DNA of 64,000 nucleotides, from the NCBI GenBank assembly GCA_035534455.1, contig DATLRV010000037.1:1-64000 (forward strand), in the 5' to 3' direction. This DNA comes from JAJYVT01 sp035534455 (lineage in GTDB: Bacteria > Actinomycetota > Acidimicrobiia > Acidimicrobiales > RAAP-2). The notes below the pieces were generated by a model. That model saw only the letters and a program-made list of their open reading frames with translations, was not told the DNA's origin and searched no databases. Each line of letters begins with the position of its first letter. The stretch's first letter is position 1. The translations under genes and the position numbers were made by a program. Positions 42,048-51,816 of this stretch are shown piece by piece.

Positions 42048-43313
42048 CTACGGGCAGGTCGTCGTCTGGATGCCCGGCATGCCGACCGGCCGGTAGGCGT
42101 CGGGGCTCGGCACCCCGGCGAACCGGTCGGCGATCCAGTGGACCATGTCAGTGATCGACACCGGCAGCACCCCGGTGTGGGACATGCCCGGATAGATCCA
42201 GCGCTCGAGGTCCTGGCCCATCGAGCAGAGGTGCTGGGCGAGGATCTGGGTCGAGATCACCGGGATCTGCTCGTCGGCGCCGCCCTGGATGATGAGGAGC
42301 GGTGCACCGGCCGCGCTCGAGAAGTACTGCGGGTCGTTCGCGACGAGCAGCTTCCTCCAGGCGGGGACCTTGAAGGGGTTCCTCTTCACGAGCTGGCCGA
42401 GCGTGTACCGGTCGATCACCCGGTCCGCCGCTGTGAAGCACCCCTTTGTCAGGTCGGGGACGATCGACAGCCCCTTCTTCGTGAGGACGCGTGTGAGCGG
42501 TGCCTTCTTCTTCCCGTAGGCGACCTCCATCCCGACCGCGCCCATGAGGAGGTAGAAGCGGTAGGGGCTCGTCTTCAAGAATGTGTAGATGAGCGCGAAC
42601 TGCGACGGGGGCGCGCCGACGACGACGCCCACGAGGTCCAGTGTGGGGGCGTAGCTCGTCCCGATGTGGAGGCTGAACATCGCGGTCTGGCCGCCCTCGG
42701 AGTGGCCCCACACGACGTAGCGGCGGCTCGTGTGCGCGGCGCGCAGACGCCGCGCCGCGCGGACGAGGTCGATCGTGTCGCGCGCGGCGATCGACCCCAC
42801 CAGGTACGGGAGCGGTCCGGGGGTCCCCTCACCCTGGTAATCGCTCGCCGTAACCACCCAGCCGTGCGCCAAGAGCGCGTTCACGCCCGGGACGCTGAGG
42901 TTTGTCGACGCGACATGGAGCGACGGCGCGCACTGCGTCGCCATGCCGTTGGTGCCGTGGCCCCACGCGACGACGGGAAACCCCCCCACAGGGGCGGTCC
43001 CCCGCGGGACGATCACCAGCCCGGTCACGGCGACCGGGGTTGTGGTCACGGTGGAGGAGACGTACATCAGCCGGTAGACGGTCCCCGCCACCCCTGGGAC
43101 CGCGATGCGCTCGTCCCGGATAAGCGCGCCGGAGGTCTTCGGGATGTGCCGCGGCACCCTGTAGAACGCCGGGAGCTTCTGCTTGGCTGTGTTCGCGGCG
43201 CTCGCGGCGCTCGCGGCGCTCGCTGCGCTCGACGGGCCGGCGAGCGCCGTCCCGGCGATCCCGACGGCAAGCGCTGCGGCGAAGACCACCGAGCCCGGCC
43301 CGCGCCGCCTCAT
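42048..43313 (-). CDS. Secreted lipase/esterase (secretory lipase LIP-like alpha/beta hydrolase)
   Basis: 421 residues with a signal peptide (MRRRGPGSVVFAAALAV...ALA) and an Ala-Ser repeat spacer. The catalytic triad is readable: nucleophile Ser in GHSEGGQ, Asp in QGGADEQIP, His in GMSHTG. An oxyanion motif WGHGTNG precedes. Two or three Cys may form disulfides. ATG at 43313 is preferred; GTG at 43319 is in frame. Likely hydrolyses lipid esters outside the cell. Confidence 0.9.
   Translation of the reverse strand: MRRRGPGSVVFAAALAVGIAGTALAGPSSAASAASAASAANTAKQKLPAFYRVPRHIPKTSGALIRDERIAVPGVAGTVYRLMYVSSTVTTTPVAVTGLVIVPRGTAPVGGFPVVAWGHGTNGMATQCAPSLHVASTNLSVPGVNALLAHGWVVTASDYQGEGTPGPLPYLVGSIAARDTIDLVRAARRLRAAHTSRRYVVWGHSEGGQTAMFSLHIGTSYAPTLDLVGVVVGAPPSQFALIYTFLKTSPYRFYLLMGAVGMEVAYGKKKAPLTRVLTKKGLSIVPDLTKGCFTAADRVIDRYTLGQLVKRNPFKVPAWRKLLVANDPQYFSSAAGAPLLIIQGGADEQIPVISTQILAQHLCSMGQDLERWIYPGMSHTGVLPVSITDMVHWIADRFAGVPSPDAYRPVGMPGIQTTTCP
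43194..43230 (+). repeat. 9-nt tandem repeat behind the lipase signal peptide
   Basis: Unit GCGGCGCTC is repeated three to four times and gives Ser-Ala-Ala repeats on the coding strand, forming the spacer between the signal peptide and the mature lipase. Confidence 0.8.
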
Positions 43314-43341
43314 GGGCACCTACGTGAACAACCGGCCCTGA

Positions 43342-45069
43342 TCAGGATGCCGCGGGCGCGGCCCGGCGCGCTTCGAGCCTCGCGAGCTCTTGTTGGACCG
43401 AGATGTCGTGCTGGGCCTCGTCTCGCTTCCCCGCGCGTGGCGACCACCGGCCCGCCATGAAGAGGACGAGAGGGATGAAGACGATCTCACCCGCGACGCA
43501 CACCCACCACCAGTGCTGCCACTCGGAGGGCGCGGAATGGGTCGCGGCGAGCACCTGGTGGAGCTGCGACGCGTGCGCCTGGAAGAAGGCTGCCTCGGGC
43601 CGGATGTGCGGGTCCTTCGCCACCGTGAGCAGGTTCTTCAATCCGACCTCCTTGACCGCCTTGGCGAGGAGGGGGCCGGGGATCTTGTTGGTGGGGTACT
43701 TCTGGAGCTGGGCGAAGAGCGCCGGATGCGCGAGGACGATCTTGATCGTCGGGTCGGCCCTTTCGATGGCGAGCGCCCGCTTGCCGAGCGACCCGTACTG
43801 CACCAGCGCGTTCGTGGAGGACACCACGTAGGGAAGGATGAAGGTCGAGATCGCGACGGTCGCCCTGATGATCCATCCCCAGACCGCCAGGCCGTGGGCG
43901 GTGAGGGCGGGGTTCCGGCGCTCCACGGTCTCGGTGAAGCTCGCCATCCACGGCGCGAACGCGACCGCGAGGAAGACGGCGAGCAACGCCACGATCCAGG
44001 CCAGCGTGTAGTACCCGGTATGGGGCGAGGTCGCCTTGCTCAGGTACACGATCGACACCACCACCGCACCGGCGGCCCCGACGACCATGAAGGGCTTGCG
44101 CACCCGCAGCCGGTCCGAGACCGCGCCGATGACGACGAGGGCGATCGCGTTCGCCAGCCACCACCAGTTGCCCAGCGCGTTGGCCTGCGACGCGGTGAAG
44201 TTGAAGATCGTCTCGAAGTAGATCGGGTTGAAGCCGACCGCCGTGTAATAGATGAGCAGAAGGACGCTGATGGCCACCGCGGACAGCACGACGTCCATGC
44301 GCACCACCTGGCGCCACGGTTTCCTCAAGCTCGCCTCGACGTCGATCCCCTTGGCGCGTGCCTCGACGAGCGCGCGGTCGCGAAGACTGACCATCAGCTG
44401 ATCGCGGAGCCGGGGGGACAGCTCGCGCAGTCCGACGAGCGCCACGAGGAAGATCACGACACTGACGATCCCGCAGATGACGAACTGGTCCTCCCACGCG
44501 ACGAGGTGGCTCAGCGTGTGGCTCGCAACTTCGGCCACGACCAGGCTGCCGACGACGGGCCCGAGGGTCCAGAAGCCCATGGCCGACGCGCGCCCGAGCT
44601 GCGGCGAGAAGTCCCGGACGAGGGCGGGGGTGGCGACGAGGACGATGCCTTCGACGAAGCCCACCGCCGAGATGGCGATCGCGAACGTCCACTCGTTGGG
44701 GGCGTTCGGGATGGCGAACAGCGTGAGCAGGGCCGTCACGCCGAGGCCGTAGGCGACGAGGTTGGCCCTCCCCCACCGGTCCGCGAGCCCGGCCAGCACG
44801 GAGGTGAACGCACCGATCGCGTTCAGCACCACGATGACGTCCACGTAGAAACGGAAGGACATGTGGTAGTGCGACAGGATCTGCGGCGCGACGGCACCGG
44901 GGACGTAGAGCTGGTAGTAGAGGACGATCGTTGCGAGCACCACGATGCCCAGGTAGACGACGCGCCGGGACGTGTCCGGATAGTGGTCGAGCTGCCGGTA
45001 CCAAAGGACCCGCCCGAGGCTGCCACGCCGCGGGGGGGCCTGCGCCTGGTCGGCCATCGTCGCACCCAT
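43342..45069 (-). CDS. MFS transporter
   Basis: 575 residues with about twelve membrane spans. The loop 2-3 motif is LAGLADRWGRANLVAYG, and its second-half counterpart is VVIGAVSDRLRVRKPFMVVG. A charged central loop of about 60 residues separates the halves, and an extra soluble region (residues about 440-510) sits between late spans. ATG at 45069 is chosen because GGGAGGG lies 9 nt upstream; ATG at 45057 also possible. Substrate not recognisable. Confidence 0.9.
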   Translation of the reverse strand: MGATMADQAQAPPRRGSLGRVLWYRQLDHYPDTSRRVVYLGIVVLATIVLYYQLYVPGAVAPQILSHYHMSFRFYVDVIVVLNAIGAFTSVLAGLADRWGRANLVAYGLGVTALLTLFAIPNAPNEWTFAIAISAVGFVEGIVLVATPALVRDFSPQLGRASAMGFWTLGPVVGSLVVAEVASHTLSHLVAWEDQFVICGIVSVVIFLVALVGLRELSPRLRDQLMVSLRDRALVEARAKGIDVEASLRKPWRQVVRMDVVLSAVAISVLLLIYYTAVGFNPIYFETIFNFTASQANALGNWWWLANAIALVVIGAVSDRLRVRKPFMVVGAAGAVVVSIVYLSKATSPHTGYYTLAWIVALLAVFLAVAFAPWMASFTETVERRNPALTAHGLAVWGWIIRATVAISTFILPYVVSSTNALVQYGSLGKRALAIERADPTIKIVLAHPALFAQLQKYPTNKIPGPLLAKAVKEVGLKNLLTVAKDPHIRPEAAFFQAHASQLHQVLAATHSAPSEWQHWWWVCVAGEIVFIPLVLFMAGRWSPRAGKRDEAQHDISVQQELARLEARRAAPAAS

Positions 45070-45204
45070 CGGCCTTCGCCCTCCCCCGGCCCCGTGAGTG
45101 AGCGTTCGTCCACCCGCTCGGGCCCAACGGTACTCTGAGGGAGCGGCGACGGAGTGCATTCCCGGCGGTCACGCCAGGGCGTTCGGCCGATGACAGGAGG
45201 TGAC

Positions 45205-45639
45205 ATGGCGACCGGCGCAACGGTTGACCGCGGTGGGGGTCACGTCGCGCACGTCCGCTCGCGTGGCGCGGCGCTCGTCGACGTGGTGGCCGTGCTCCTC
45301 TTCGTCGTGATCGGACGCGCGTCGCACCAGCACGGCGACTCGCCGGCCGGCATCGCCTCGACGGCGTGGCCGTTCGCGGTCGGCTTGGGCGTCGGGTGGG
45401 CGCTCGTCGCCGCCGGGCGCCGACACACTCGGCCCGCCTCGCTCTCCTCCCTCCCCGCGGGCGCCGCGGTGTGCATCACGACCGTGGCGGTCGGGATGAC
45501 GCTGCGCGTCGTGGCCGGTCAGGGCACCGCCGCGGCGTTCGTCGGTGTGGCGACCGGGTTCCTCGGTCTGGTCATGCTCGCCGGACGGCTCGCGCTCGAC
45601 GTCGCCGGACGGCGGCGCGTCCGGCAGGGGCGGCCCTGA
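45205..45639 (+). CDS. DUF3054-family membrane protein
   Basis: 144 residues with four hydrophobic segments. ALVDVVAVLLFVVIGRASHQHG followed by STAWPFAVGLGVGW is the DUF3054 pattern. AGGAGG sits 5 nt before the ATG at 45205. Common in Actinobacteria; function unknown. Confidence 0.85.
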   Translation: MATGATVDRGGGHVAHVRSRGAALVDVVAVLLFVVIGRASHQHGDSPAGIASTAWPFAVGLGVGWALVAAGRRHTRPASLSSLPAGAAVCITTVAVGMTLRVVAGQGTAAAFVGVATGFLGLVMLAGRLALDVAGRRRVRQGRP

Positions 45640-45652
45640 ACCTGGCCGTCGA

Positions 45653-46795
45653 TCAGGTGGGGATCGCCGTCGACGCGGGCTTGCGCTCCGGGCCTGCGCC
45701 GCGGGGCGCTGCCGTTCCCCCACCGTCGGCCGGGCTCGCGACGTCGTCGGCGACCGAGCGCGCCCGGAGCACGATCGGCACGGCGTAGGCGCCCGCAGCC
45801 AGGACCGAGGCCACGAACATGAGGGCGATGCCGAGGAAACGGATCGGCGAGTGGGGCTCGGTCAGGAGGCCGCCTGCCCCCGCGAGCCCCACGCAGACCG
45901 CGCCCGTCCACGCCGAGATCCGGGCGATCCGTCCGAGATGGCGCACGCGGAGGAGATAGGCGACCGCGCCGAGCGCGACGAACAGGCCGACGGTGGCGTG
46001 GATGCCGTAGACCGCCGCGCCCCGCGTGGGCACCCACCCGCTCGGCCGTCCGAAGGGGACGAGCACGAGGGCGACGATGCCCACGAGGAGATCGACGCCG
46101 ACGCTCGCGGCCAGTGCCGCGGCCCACAGACCGGTCACGGCTTCGACGTCCACGGGCTTCATGGACGGCGCGGGCTCGAGCGTCGGGACGCCGTCGTCGC
46201 GGGACCTTAGCCGCCGTGCCCGGTAGGCCTCGGGGTCCTCGTGGACGAGGTGCCACCAACCGAACACGGCGATCGCGGCGAAGATCGGCCATTCCACCGA
46301 GTACACCCAGCTCAGCTGGTTGCCCGCGAGCGCCCTCGTCGCCTGCCACCATCCGGCGAGGACACAGCCGGGCGCGACCACCAGCACCTCGACGTGGAGG
46401 AGCAACGCCCGGGGCGAGAGCCAACGCCGCCGGAGCACCGACACACGCTCGGCTCGGCCCGTCGCCGCCGGGACCGCCGGACCCGTCGGCGCGGGCGAGA
46501 GCGCGTCGAAGCGCCGGGTCATCTTCCGCTCCGCCACGAACGCACAGAACGGGACCGTGCCCGCGAGCAGCACGAGCAGCATCTGCCACTTGGGAACGCG
46601 GAGCTTCACGGTGAGCTGGAACGCCACGACCAGGTAGGCGATGTACAAGAACCCGTGCAGGGTGCCGACGACGTTCACCACCTCGGGACGGCCCGCGGCC
46701 GCCTGCAGGGGTATGCCCACGAACACGAGCACGATGAGGAGCACGGCCGTCGTGAACGCCATGACCCGGTAGCGGACGAGGACCCCCCGTGGCAC
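45653..46795 (-). CDS. Membrane protein with N-terminal DUF3817 domain
   Basis: 380 residues, about nine hydrophobic segments. The first ~95 residues match DUF3817 (RYRVMAFTTAVLLIVL, LHGFLYIAYLVVAFQL, GTVPFCAFVAERKM). The remainder is a second membrane block with no family recognised, split by charged loops. The fusion is longer than ordinary DUF3817 proteins (about 110 residues). GTG start at 46795; function unknown. Confidence 0.78.
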   Translation of the reverse strand: MPRGVLVRYRVMAFTTAVLLIVLVFVGIPLQAAAGRPEVVNVVGTLHGFLYIAYLVVAFQLTVKLRVPKWQMLLVLLAGTVPFCAFVAERKMTRRFDALSPAPTGPAVPAATGRAERVSVLRRRWLSPRALLLHVEVLVVAPGCVLAGWWQATRALAGNQLSWVYSVEWPIFAAIAVFGWWHLVHEDPEAYRARRLRSRDDGVPTLEPAPSMKPVDVEAVTGLWAAALAASVGVDLLVGIVALVLVPFGRPSGWVPTRGAAVYGIHATVGLFVALGAVAYLLRVRHLGRIARISAWTGAVCVGLAGAGGLLTEPHSPIRFLGIALMFVASVLAAGAYAVPIVLRARSVADDVASPADGGGTAAPRGAGPERKPASTAIPT

Positions 46796-46849
46796 GTCGC
46801 CCAGGCTACGCCGCGCCGTCGCGGCACCCCTGTCGGGCAGGGCCTGCGG

Positions 46850-47653
46850 TCAGCCCTCCTCGATCGTGCGTATGCGCTCGGCGAGGAACGACTCGGGATC
46901 GGATGCCTTCTCCACCAGCAGGTCGTGCAATTCGGGATGGGTGAGCACGAGGAAGCGGTCGTGCCGGATGGCGTCGACGACCATCTCCCCGACGGCCATC
47001 GGGTCCGCCGGCGTCATGCCCTTGATCGGCGGCCGCATGCGGACGGGAGCGCCGGAGAACGTGACCTGCTGGCGAAGGTTGGTCGCGACCGGGCCGGGGC
47101 ACAGGCAGGTGACGCCGACGTGCCGGGGATGGAGGTACAGGGCAAGGGCCTCGCTGAGAGCGATCACCGCTGCCTTGCTCACCGAGTAGGGCATGCGCTC
47201 GTAGGCGTACTGGAACAATCCGGCGGCGGACGCCGTGTTCACGATGTGCCCGCTCTCCTGCTCCAAGAGGACCGGGAGGAAGGTCGCGTTGCTGCGGACG
47301 ATCGACAGGAGGTTCGTGCTCATGACCCGCTCCCACTCGTGGAGCGGGATCTCCTCGGGCAAGCCGGCCGCGACGACGCCGACGTTGTTCATCACGATGT
47401 CGATGCGCCCGAGACGGCGCAGGATCATGTCGCGGGCCGTCTCGAACGCCGCCTGGTCGTTGACGTCGAGGGCCATGCCGAAGCACTCGGTGCCGCGCCA
47501 CGACGCCTCGTCTGCGACCGACATGGCCCGGTCCCGATCGATGTCGGCGACCGCGACGTGGGCACCGGCTGCAGCCATCGCGACCGCGGTGCCGCGCCCG
47601 ATCCCGCTGCCCGCACCGGTGATCAGTGCGACCTTGCCCGAGAGGTCCTCCAT
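46850..47653 (-). CDS. Short-chain dehydrogenase/reductase
   Basis: 267-residue SDR. Cofactor loop GAGSGIGRG, NNVG motif in IVMNNVGVV, catalytic Ser in NTASAAG and Y-x3-K in YSVSKAA. The Asp in VAVADIDRDRA at the end of beta-2 suggests preference for NAD. The ATG at 47653 gives the canonical N-terminus EDLSGKVALITG. Substrate unknown; the C-terminal LTHPELHDLL segment resembles SDRs annotated for lipid or steroid use. Confidence 0.92.
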   Translation of the reverse strand: MEDLSGKVALITGAGSGIGRGTAVAMAAAGAHVAVADIDRDRAMSVADEASWRGTECFGMALDVNDQAAFETARDMILRRLGRIDIVMNNVGVVAAGLPEEIPLHEWERVMSTNLLSIVRSNATFLPVLLEQESGHIVNTASAAGLFQYAYERMPYSVSKAAVIALSEALALYLHPRHVGVTCLCPGPVATNLRQQVTFSGAPVRMRPPIKGMTPADPMAVGEMVVDAIRHDRFLVLTHPELHDLLVEKASDPESFLAERIRTIEEG

Positions 47654-47790
47654 CACCCGGCTCCGATCGGGCCGTGCGCTCGACGTGCGGTGGCGGTCAT
47701 GGGTCGAATCCTTGCAGGTCCGAGGCGAGGCGGTGACCGCGTCCACGCTTCCGGCCGTCCCGGTCGATGTGCCGGCGCCGGATCGCCCGT

Positions 47791-48534
47791 TCAGGCCGCG
47801 GCGCGCTTGACCGCGAGCACCTCGAGGTTCCAGGTGAGCACCTCGCGCAGCACGGGCACCCCGACGAGCCCGCGCGCGCACTCCGGAAGGTACCGGGGGC
47901 GGGCATCGACGACGTCCAGGAGCGGATCGTCGCCGAGGCGCCGGAGCGTCGTCCCGACGTGCAGCGGGAAGAGCGACTCGCCGAACACGTTCTTCGGGTC
48001 ACGGCCCGTTCGCCGCAGGTAACGACGCCGCGCGCGTGCGCCGCCGAAGTAGTGGAACGGCGACGTCTCGTGGCCGCCCCACGGGCCGTACCAATTGGTG
48101 AAAGAGATCCACAGATGGCCGCCCGGACGCAGGACCCGCACCATCTCGTCGACGACCGCGAACGGGTCGGAGACGTGCTCGAGGACGTTGGACGAGACGA
48201 CGAGGTCGGCCGCGCCCGGAGGGATGGGCAAGGCCCGTGCGTCGGCCACGACGCAGTCGGCCAACGGCGGGCCGCGCCACGACAGCTCCTTCAGGTCGGC
48301 GTCGACGAGGACGCACCTGGCACCGGCGTCCCGGAGTGCGCGGGTGAGGTACCCGGCGCCACCGCCCACGTCGAGGACCAGGGCGCCGGCGAGGCGCACG
48401 ACCGGGGTGAGCTGCGCGACGGCGTCCGCGGAAAGGTGGTCGTAGAAGGCGTCGGGGTCGCGTTGCTCGTCGCGGAAGCCCCGGAGGAGGCGGACCGAGC
48501 GCCCGAAGGTCCGGCCGGCCCGCACCGAGCTCAC
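47791..48534 (-). CDS. Class I SAM-dependent methyltransferase
   Basis: 247 residues. Motif I LDVGGGAGYLTRAL, acidic end of beta-2 LVDADLKE, and motif IV region DLVVSSNVLEHVSDP with the Methyltransf_11 pattern, then LRPGGHLWISF. GTG at 48534 is the preferred start. The C-terminal part (RDPKNVFGESLFPLHV) is lineage-specific. Target molecule unknown. Confidence 0.87.
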   Translation of the reverse strand: MSSVRAGRTFGRSVRLLRGFRDEQRDPDAFYDHLSADAVAQLTPVVRLAGALVLDVGGGAGYLTRALRDAGARCVLVDADLKELSWRGPPLADCVVADARALPIPPGAADLVVSSNVLEHVSDPFAVVDEMVRVLRPGGHLWISFTNWYGPWGGHETSPFHYFGGARARRRYLRRTGRDPKNVFGESLFPLHVGTTLRRLGDDPLLDVVDARPRYLPECARGLVGVPVLREVLTWNLEVLAVKRAAA

Positions 48535-48675
48535 CGGGACGCGGGTGCGGGCAGTCCGCCGGTGCCGGCCGCCGAGACGTCGGGGGCACGCTCGAGCCGG
48601 GCGATGAGCACGTGCACCAGTCTCGCGGGTCGGCCGACCCGCCCGCGAGGGCACCCGCCTTCGCAGTGCGACCCC

Positions 48676-49077
48676 CTACGGTTCGAGCCCGACCGCGCGG
48701 AGGGCGTCCTCCGCGCGGTCGAAGTGGACCATCTCGACGACCTTCCCGCCGCGGAACGTGGACACGTTGGCGCTGAGCGAGGGAACTGTGGCGTCCTTTG
48801 CCGCTGCGTCGTTCGGCACGGCGGGTCGGGGCCGCAGCACGAGCACGACCTTGTCGCCGGCGTCCCGAACGTCGACGAGCTCGGGCAGCGGCCGGTGTGC
48901 CCTCGCGATCTCCATCCATCGGAGCGCCTGGCTCCGATTGTGACACGCGGACTCGTCGTCCGGTTCACCCCCGTGCCACTTGACGTCGGGGTCGAGCATC
49001 GAGGCGACCAGGTCGAGGTCGCCGCGGGCCGCCGCCTCCCAGCCGCGCCGGGCGAGCTCGACGTTGGCCTCACTCAT
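48676..49077 (-). CDS. SnoaL-like / NTF2-fold protein
   Basis: 133 residues with the typical opening MSEANVELARRGWEAAARGDLD, then a central W-H (VKWHGG) and a final sheet (TFRGGKVVEMVHFDRAEDAL). These small cone-fold proteins act as isomerases, hydrolases or ligand binders. The ATG overlaps the stop of the upstream methyltransferase gene by 8 nt. Confidence 0.85.
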   Translation of the reverse strand: MSEANVELARRGWEAAARGDLDLVASMLDPDVKWHGGEPDDESACHNRSQALRWMEIARAHRPLPELVDVRDAGDKVVLVLRPRPAVPNDAAAKDATVPSLSANVSTFRGGKVVEMVHFDRAEDALRAVGLEP

Positions 49078-49846
49078 CGCCGTCCTCCTTCTGCCAGACC
49101 GAGACGTGCGAATCGCTCTCATCGGTGTACGGCTCGCGGGTCCAGTCGGCCCAACGCTCCCGCAACGTCATCCCGGCGATCCGGGCCATGAGGTCGAGCT
49201 CCGCCGGCCACACGTAGCGAAACGGCATGGAGACGACCTGGGCCAGGCCGTCGTCGATCAGGTAGTGGTGCGACGTGAGTCGCTGGGTCGCCACGTCGAT
49301 CTCGTCGAAGCCGAGATGCGTCGGGGTCACCGAGAAGGGCCGCACCGTCTCACCGGGGGGGAGCCGCTGGAGCTGCGGCACCCCCACCTCGACGACGAAG
49401 CAGCCACCCGGCTCGAGGTGCTCGGCGACGTTGCAGAAGCACGACACCTGCGCGTCCTGGGTGGTCAGGTTCTCGATCGTGTTGTACACGAGGTAGGCGA
49501 GGGAGAACCGGGTGCCGAGCTTCGTGGTCGCGAAGTCGCCGATCGTCACGGCGAGGTTCTCGCCACCCGGCTTCGTGCGCAGCCGCGCCACCATCTGGGG
49601 AGACAGGTCGATGCCGTGCACCCGTATCCCCTTGCGGCTGAGCGGCAGCGCCAGCCGGCCGGTCCCGATGCCGAGCTCGAGGGCGGTGCCGTCCCAGGAG
49701 AGGCCGGCGAGGAACTCCACGGCGGGGTCGACGTGCTCCGGCGCGAACATCTCGGACGAGGTGTCGTCGTAGCGGGCCGCGATCGGCTCGTCGAAGAAGT
49801 TCGGCACTCCCCCCGCCGGCGCGGGGCGACGCGGATCGGCAGCCAC
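49070..49846 (-). CDS. Class I SAM-dependent methyltransferase
   Basis: 258 residues. FFDEPIAARYDD at the N-terminus, motif I LELGIGTGRLALPL, acidic beta-2 GIDLSPQM, and YNTIENLTTQ in the motif IV position; resembles actinobacterial methyltransferases of the Methyltransf_25 group. GTG at 49846 is taken as start. Divergent from the VOC gene 86 bp away and overlapped with the SnoaL-like gene, so the two may work on the same compound. Confidence 0.87.
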   Translation of the reverse strand: MAADPRRPAPAGGVPNFFDEPIAARYDDTSSEMFAPEHVDPAVEFLAGLSWDGTALELGIGTGRLALPLSRKGIRVHGIDLSPQMVARLRTKPGGENLAVTIGDFATTKLGTRFSLAYLVYNTIENLTTQDAQVSCFCNVAEHLEPGGCFVVEVGVPQLQRLPPGETVRPFSVTPTHLGFDEIDVATQRLTSHHYLIDDGLAQVVSMPFRYVWPAELDLMARIAGMTLRERWADWTREPYTDESDSHVSVWQKEDGDE

Positions 49847-49932
49847 GCGGACATCCTCGCACCGCCCTTCGGCGCCGGCGAGCTCCGGCACAGACGCAGC
49901 CGTCCCAAGACCCGTGCGGCAATGATGGGGCG

Positions 49933-50349
49933 GTGGAGGGCCGCACCCCGTCCGATCCGTCGGCCGACCGGCACGGCCGTCGCGACTACTGGGGGGTCGT
50001 CCTCGACGCGCGGGACGCACACGAGCTCGCACGGTTCTACAGCGACCTCCTCGGCTGGCCGATCGCCAAGGACCAACCAGGGGACGTCGCGCTCCTTCCT
50101 CCCGACGGCGTCGCGTACCTCGCCTTCCAGACCAACCATCGCTACGTGCGTCCCGTCTGGCCAGACGACGGGGACTCGCAGCAGATGATGGTCCACCTCG
50201 ACGTCGAGGTGGACGACCTCGACGTCGCCGTCGCGAGCGCACTCGAGTTGGGGGCGCAGCTCGCAGCGTCCCAGCCGCAAGCCGACGTACGGGTCATGCT
50301 CGACCCCGACGGCCACCCCTTCTGCCTCTATCGGAGCAGCGAGGACTGA
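49933..50349 (+). CDS. VOC-superfamily (glyoxalase-like) protein
   Basis: 138 residues. Two beta-alpha-beta3 modules: DYWGVVLDARDAHELARFYSDLLGW and MVHLDVEVDDLDVAVASALELGA, closing with DPDGHPFCLY. Candidate metal ligands are His in MVHLDV and the final acidic positions; the first metal position is not clear. GTG start at 49933. Function unknown. Confidence 0.85.
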   Translation: MEGRTPSDPSADRHGRRDYWGVVLDARDAHELARFYSDLLGWPIAKDQPGDVALLPPDGVAYLAFQTNHRYVRPVWPDDGDSQQMMVHLDVEVDDLDVAVASALELGAQLAASQPQADVRVMLDPDGHPFCLYRSSED

Positions 50350-50498
50350 CCCTGCGCCGCGCCATGTGTGCGTGCCGGCCTGACGCGTGGCGGCGGGTGC
50401 CTCGGGGGTGGAGGCGTCGGGACCTTGGTCCCTAAGCGGCCGGCCGATCCCCGCTCAAGACTGGGAGACGGCAGGACGAAGACACCATCGGAGCCGAC

Positions 50499-51704
50499 AT
50501 GAGGGACGACGCAACGGAGGAACAGACGCAGCCTCCAGCCGCGGCCGTGCCCGTCGTCGAGGGAGGGGACGGCACCACTCCGGGCCGTCCCTCCGGGGGC
50601 GGCCCATCGGGCCCCCCGCGCCACCGGGGCTCCCACGTCGCCACCGCGCTCGTCCTCGCGCTCGTCCTCCTCACCTGCGCGATCGGCGTCGGCATCGGCT
50701 ACGCCGTCCACGGCTCGTCCACCCCCTCGGGGGTCACCCGGTCGACCACGTCGACGACGCGGACGACATCGCTCGGAGCGGCGAGCGTCTCTCGGATCAA
50801 GGCCCAGGTCTCGCCCGACCTCGTCAACGTCGACACGACACTCGCCTACGCGACAGCGGTCGGCGCCGGGACGGGGATGGTCGTGTCGTCCGACGGGTTG
50901 GTCATCACCAACAACCACGTCATCGACGGGGCAATGCGAATCAGTGCCACCGACCTCGGCAACGGCAAGACGTACGGAGTCTCGGTGGTGGGCTACGACG
51001 CGTCGCGCGACGTCGCAGTGCTCCAGCTCCAGGGCGCGTCCGGCCTGGCAACGGTCCCCTTCGCCGGAACCCAGGTTCGGCTGGGAGAGACCGTCGTGGC
51101 CATCGGGAATGCCGGGGGCAAGGGCACCCCCACCGCCGTCGCGGGAGTGGTGACCGGCCTCAACCAGACGATCACCGCGAGCTCTGAGATGTCGGGGACG
51201 ACCGAGCGCCTGCATGGCCTGATCGAGACGAACGCCGCCATCCGCTCGGGTCAGTCCGGTGGCCCGCTCGCGGACGCCGACGGTCGTGTCGTCGGGATGG
51301 TCACGGCCGGGTCGTCGAGCTTCTCGATCAGCCAGGGCGCGAGCCAGGGGTACGCCGTGCCGACGCGCACGTTCCGCTCGATCACCGCCGACATCGTCCA
51401 CGGCAGGGCCTCTTCCACCGTGCACATCGGTGCCACGGCCTTCCTCGGGGTCATGGTGACGCCCATCCAGGGCGCCGGCGCCCTCGTCGTCCAGGTGCTT
51501 TCGACATCCCCCGCCTCCAGCGCGGGCATCGTCGCCGGCGACGTCATCGTCGGGTTGGAGGGCCAGGCGGTCCGCTCCCCCGACGACCTCTCGGCTGTCC
51601 TCGCGGCCCAGGGCCCCGGTGCCACGCTCCAGGCACAGATCCTCGACACGGGCGGACAGACGCGCACGATCAGCGTGACGCTGGTCGCCGGGCCTCCCGC
51701 CTGA
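50499..51704 (+). CDS. HtrA/DegP-like trypsin-type serine protease with PDZ domain
   Basis: 401 residues. Order: disordered Pro/Gly-rich cytoplasmic part (1-47), one membrane span (about 48-68), Thr/Ser linker, protease domain with catalytic His in ITNNHVI, Asp in SRDVAVL, Ser in SGQSGGPL (usually GNSGGPL), then a PDZ domain (about 315-395; LGVMVTP, SPASSAGIVAGDVI). The active site faces outside. Role in envelope protein quality control inferred from family. Confidence 0.94.
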   Translation: MRDDATEEQTQPPAAAVPVVEGGDGTTPGRPSGGGPSGPPRHRGSHVATALVLALVLLTCAIGVGIGYAVHGSSTPSGVTRSTTSTTRTTSLGAASVSRIKAQVSPDLVNVDTTLAYATAVGAGTGMVVSSDGLVITNNHVIDGAMRISATDLGNGKTYGVSVVGYDASRDVAVLQLQGASGLATVPFAGTQVRLGETVVAIGNAGGKGTPTAVAGVVTGLNQTITASSEMSGTTERLHGLIETNAAIRSGQSGGPLADADGRVVGMVTAGSSSFSISQGASQGYAVPTRTFRSITADIVHGRASSTVHIGATAFLGVMVTPIQGAGALVVQVLSTSPASSAGIVAGDVIVGLEGQAVRSPDDLSAVLAAQGPGATLQAQILDTGGQTRTISVTLVAGPPA

Positions 51705-51816
51705 CCTCCCGGCGACGCACCCTTCGTGACCTGCCGCGAGGGAACGCTCGTGACAAGCACGGCTGCCGGGACTTCTTGCCCTCCATTGCCGCGCGTGCGG
51801 GCCTCCAGGATGGGCC

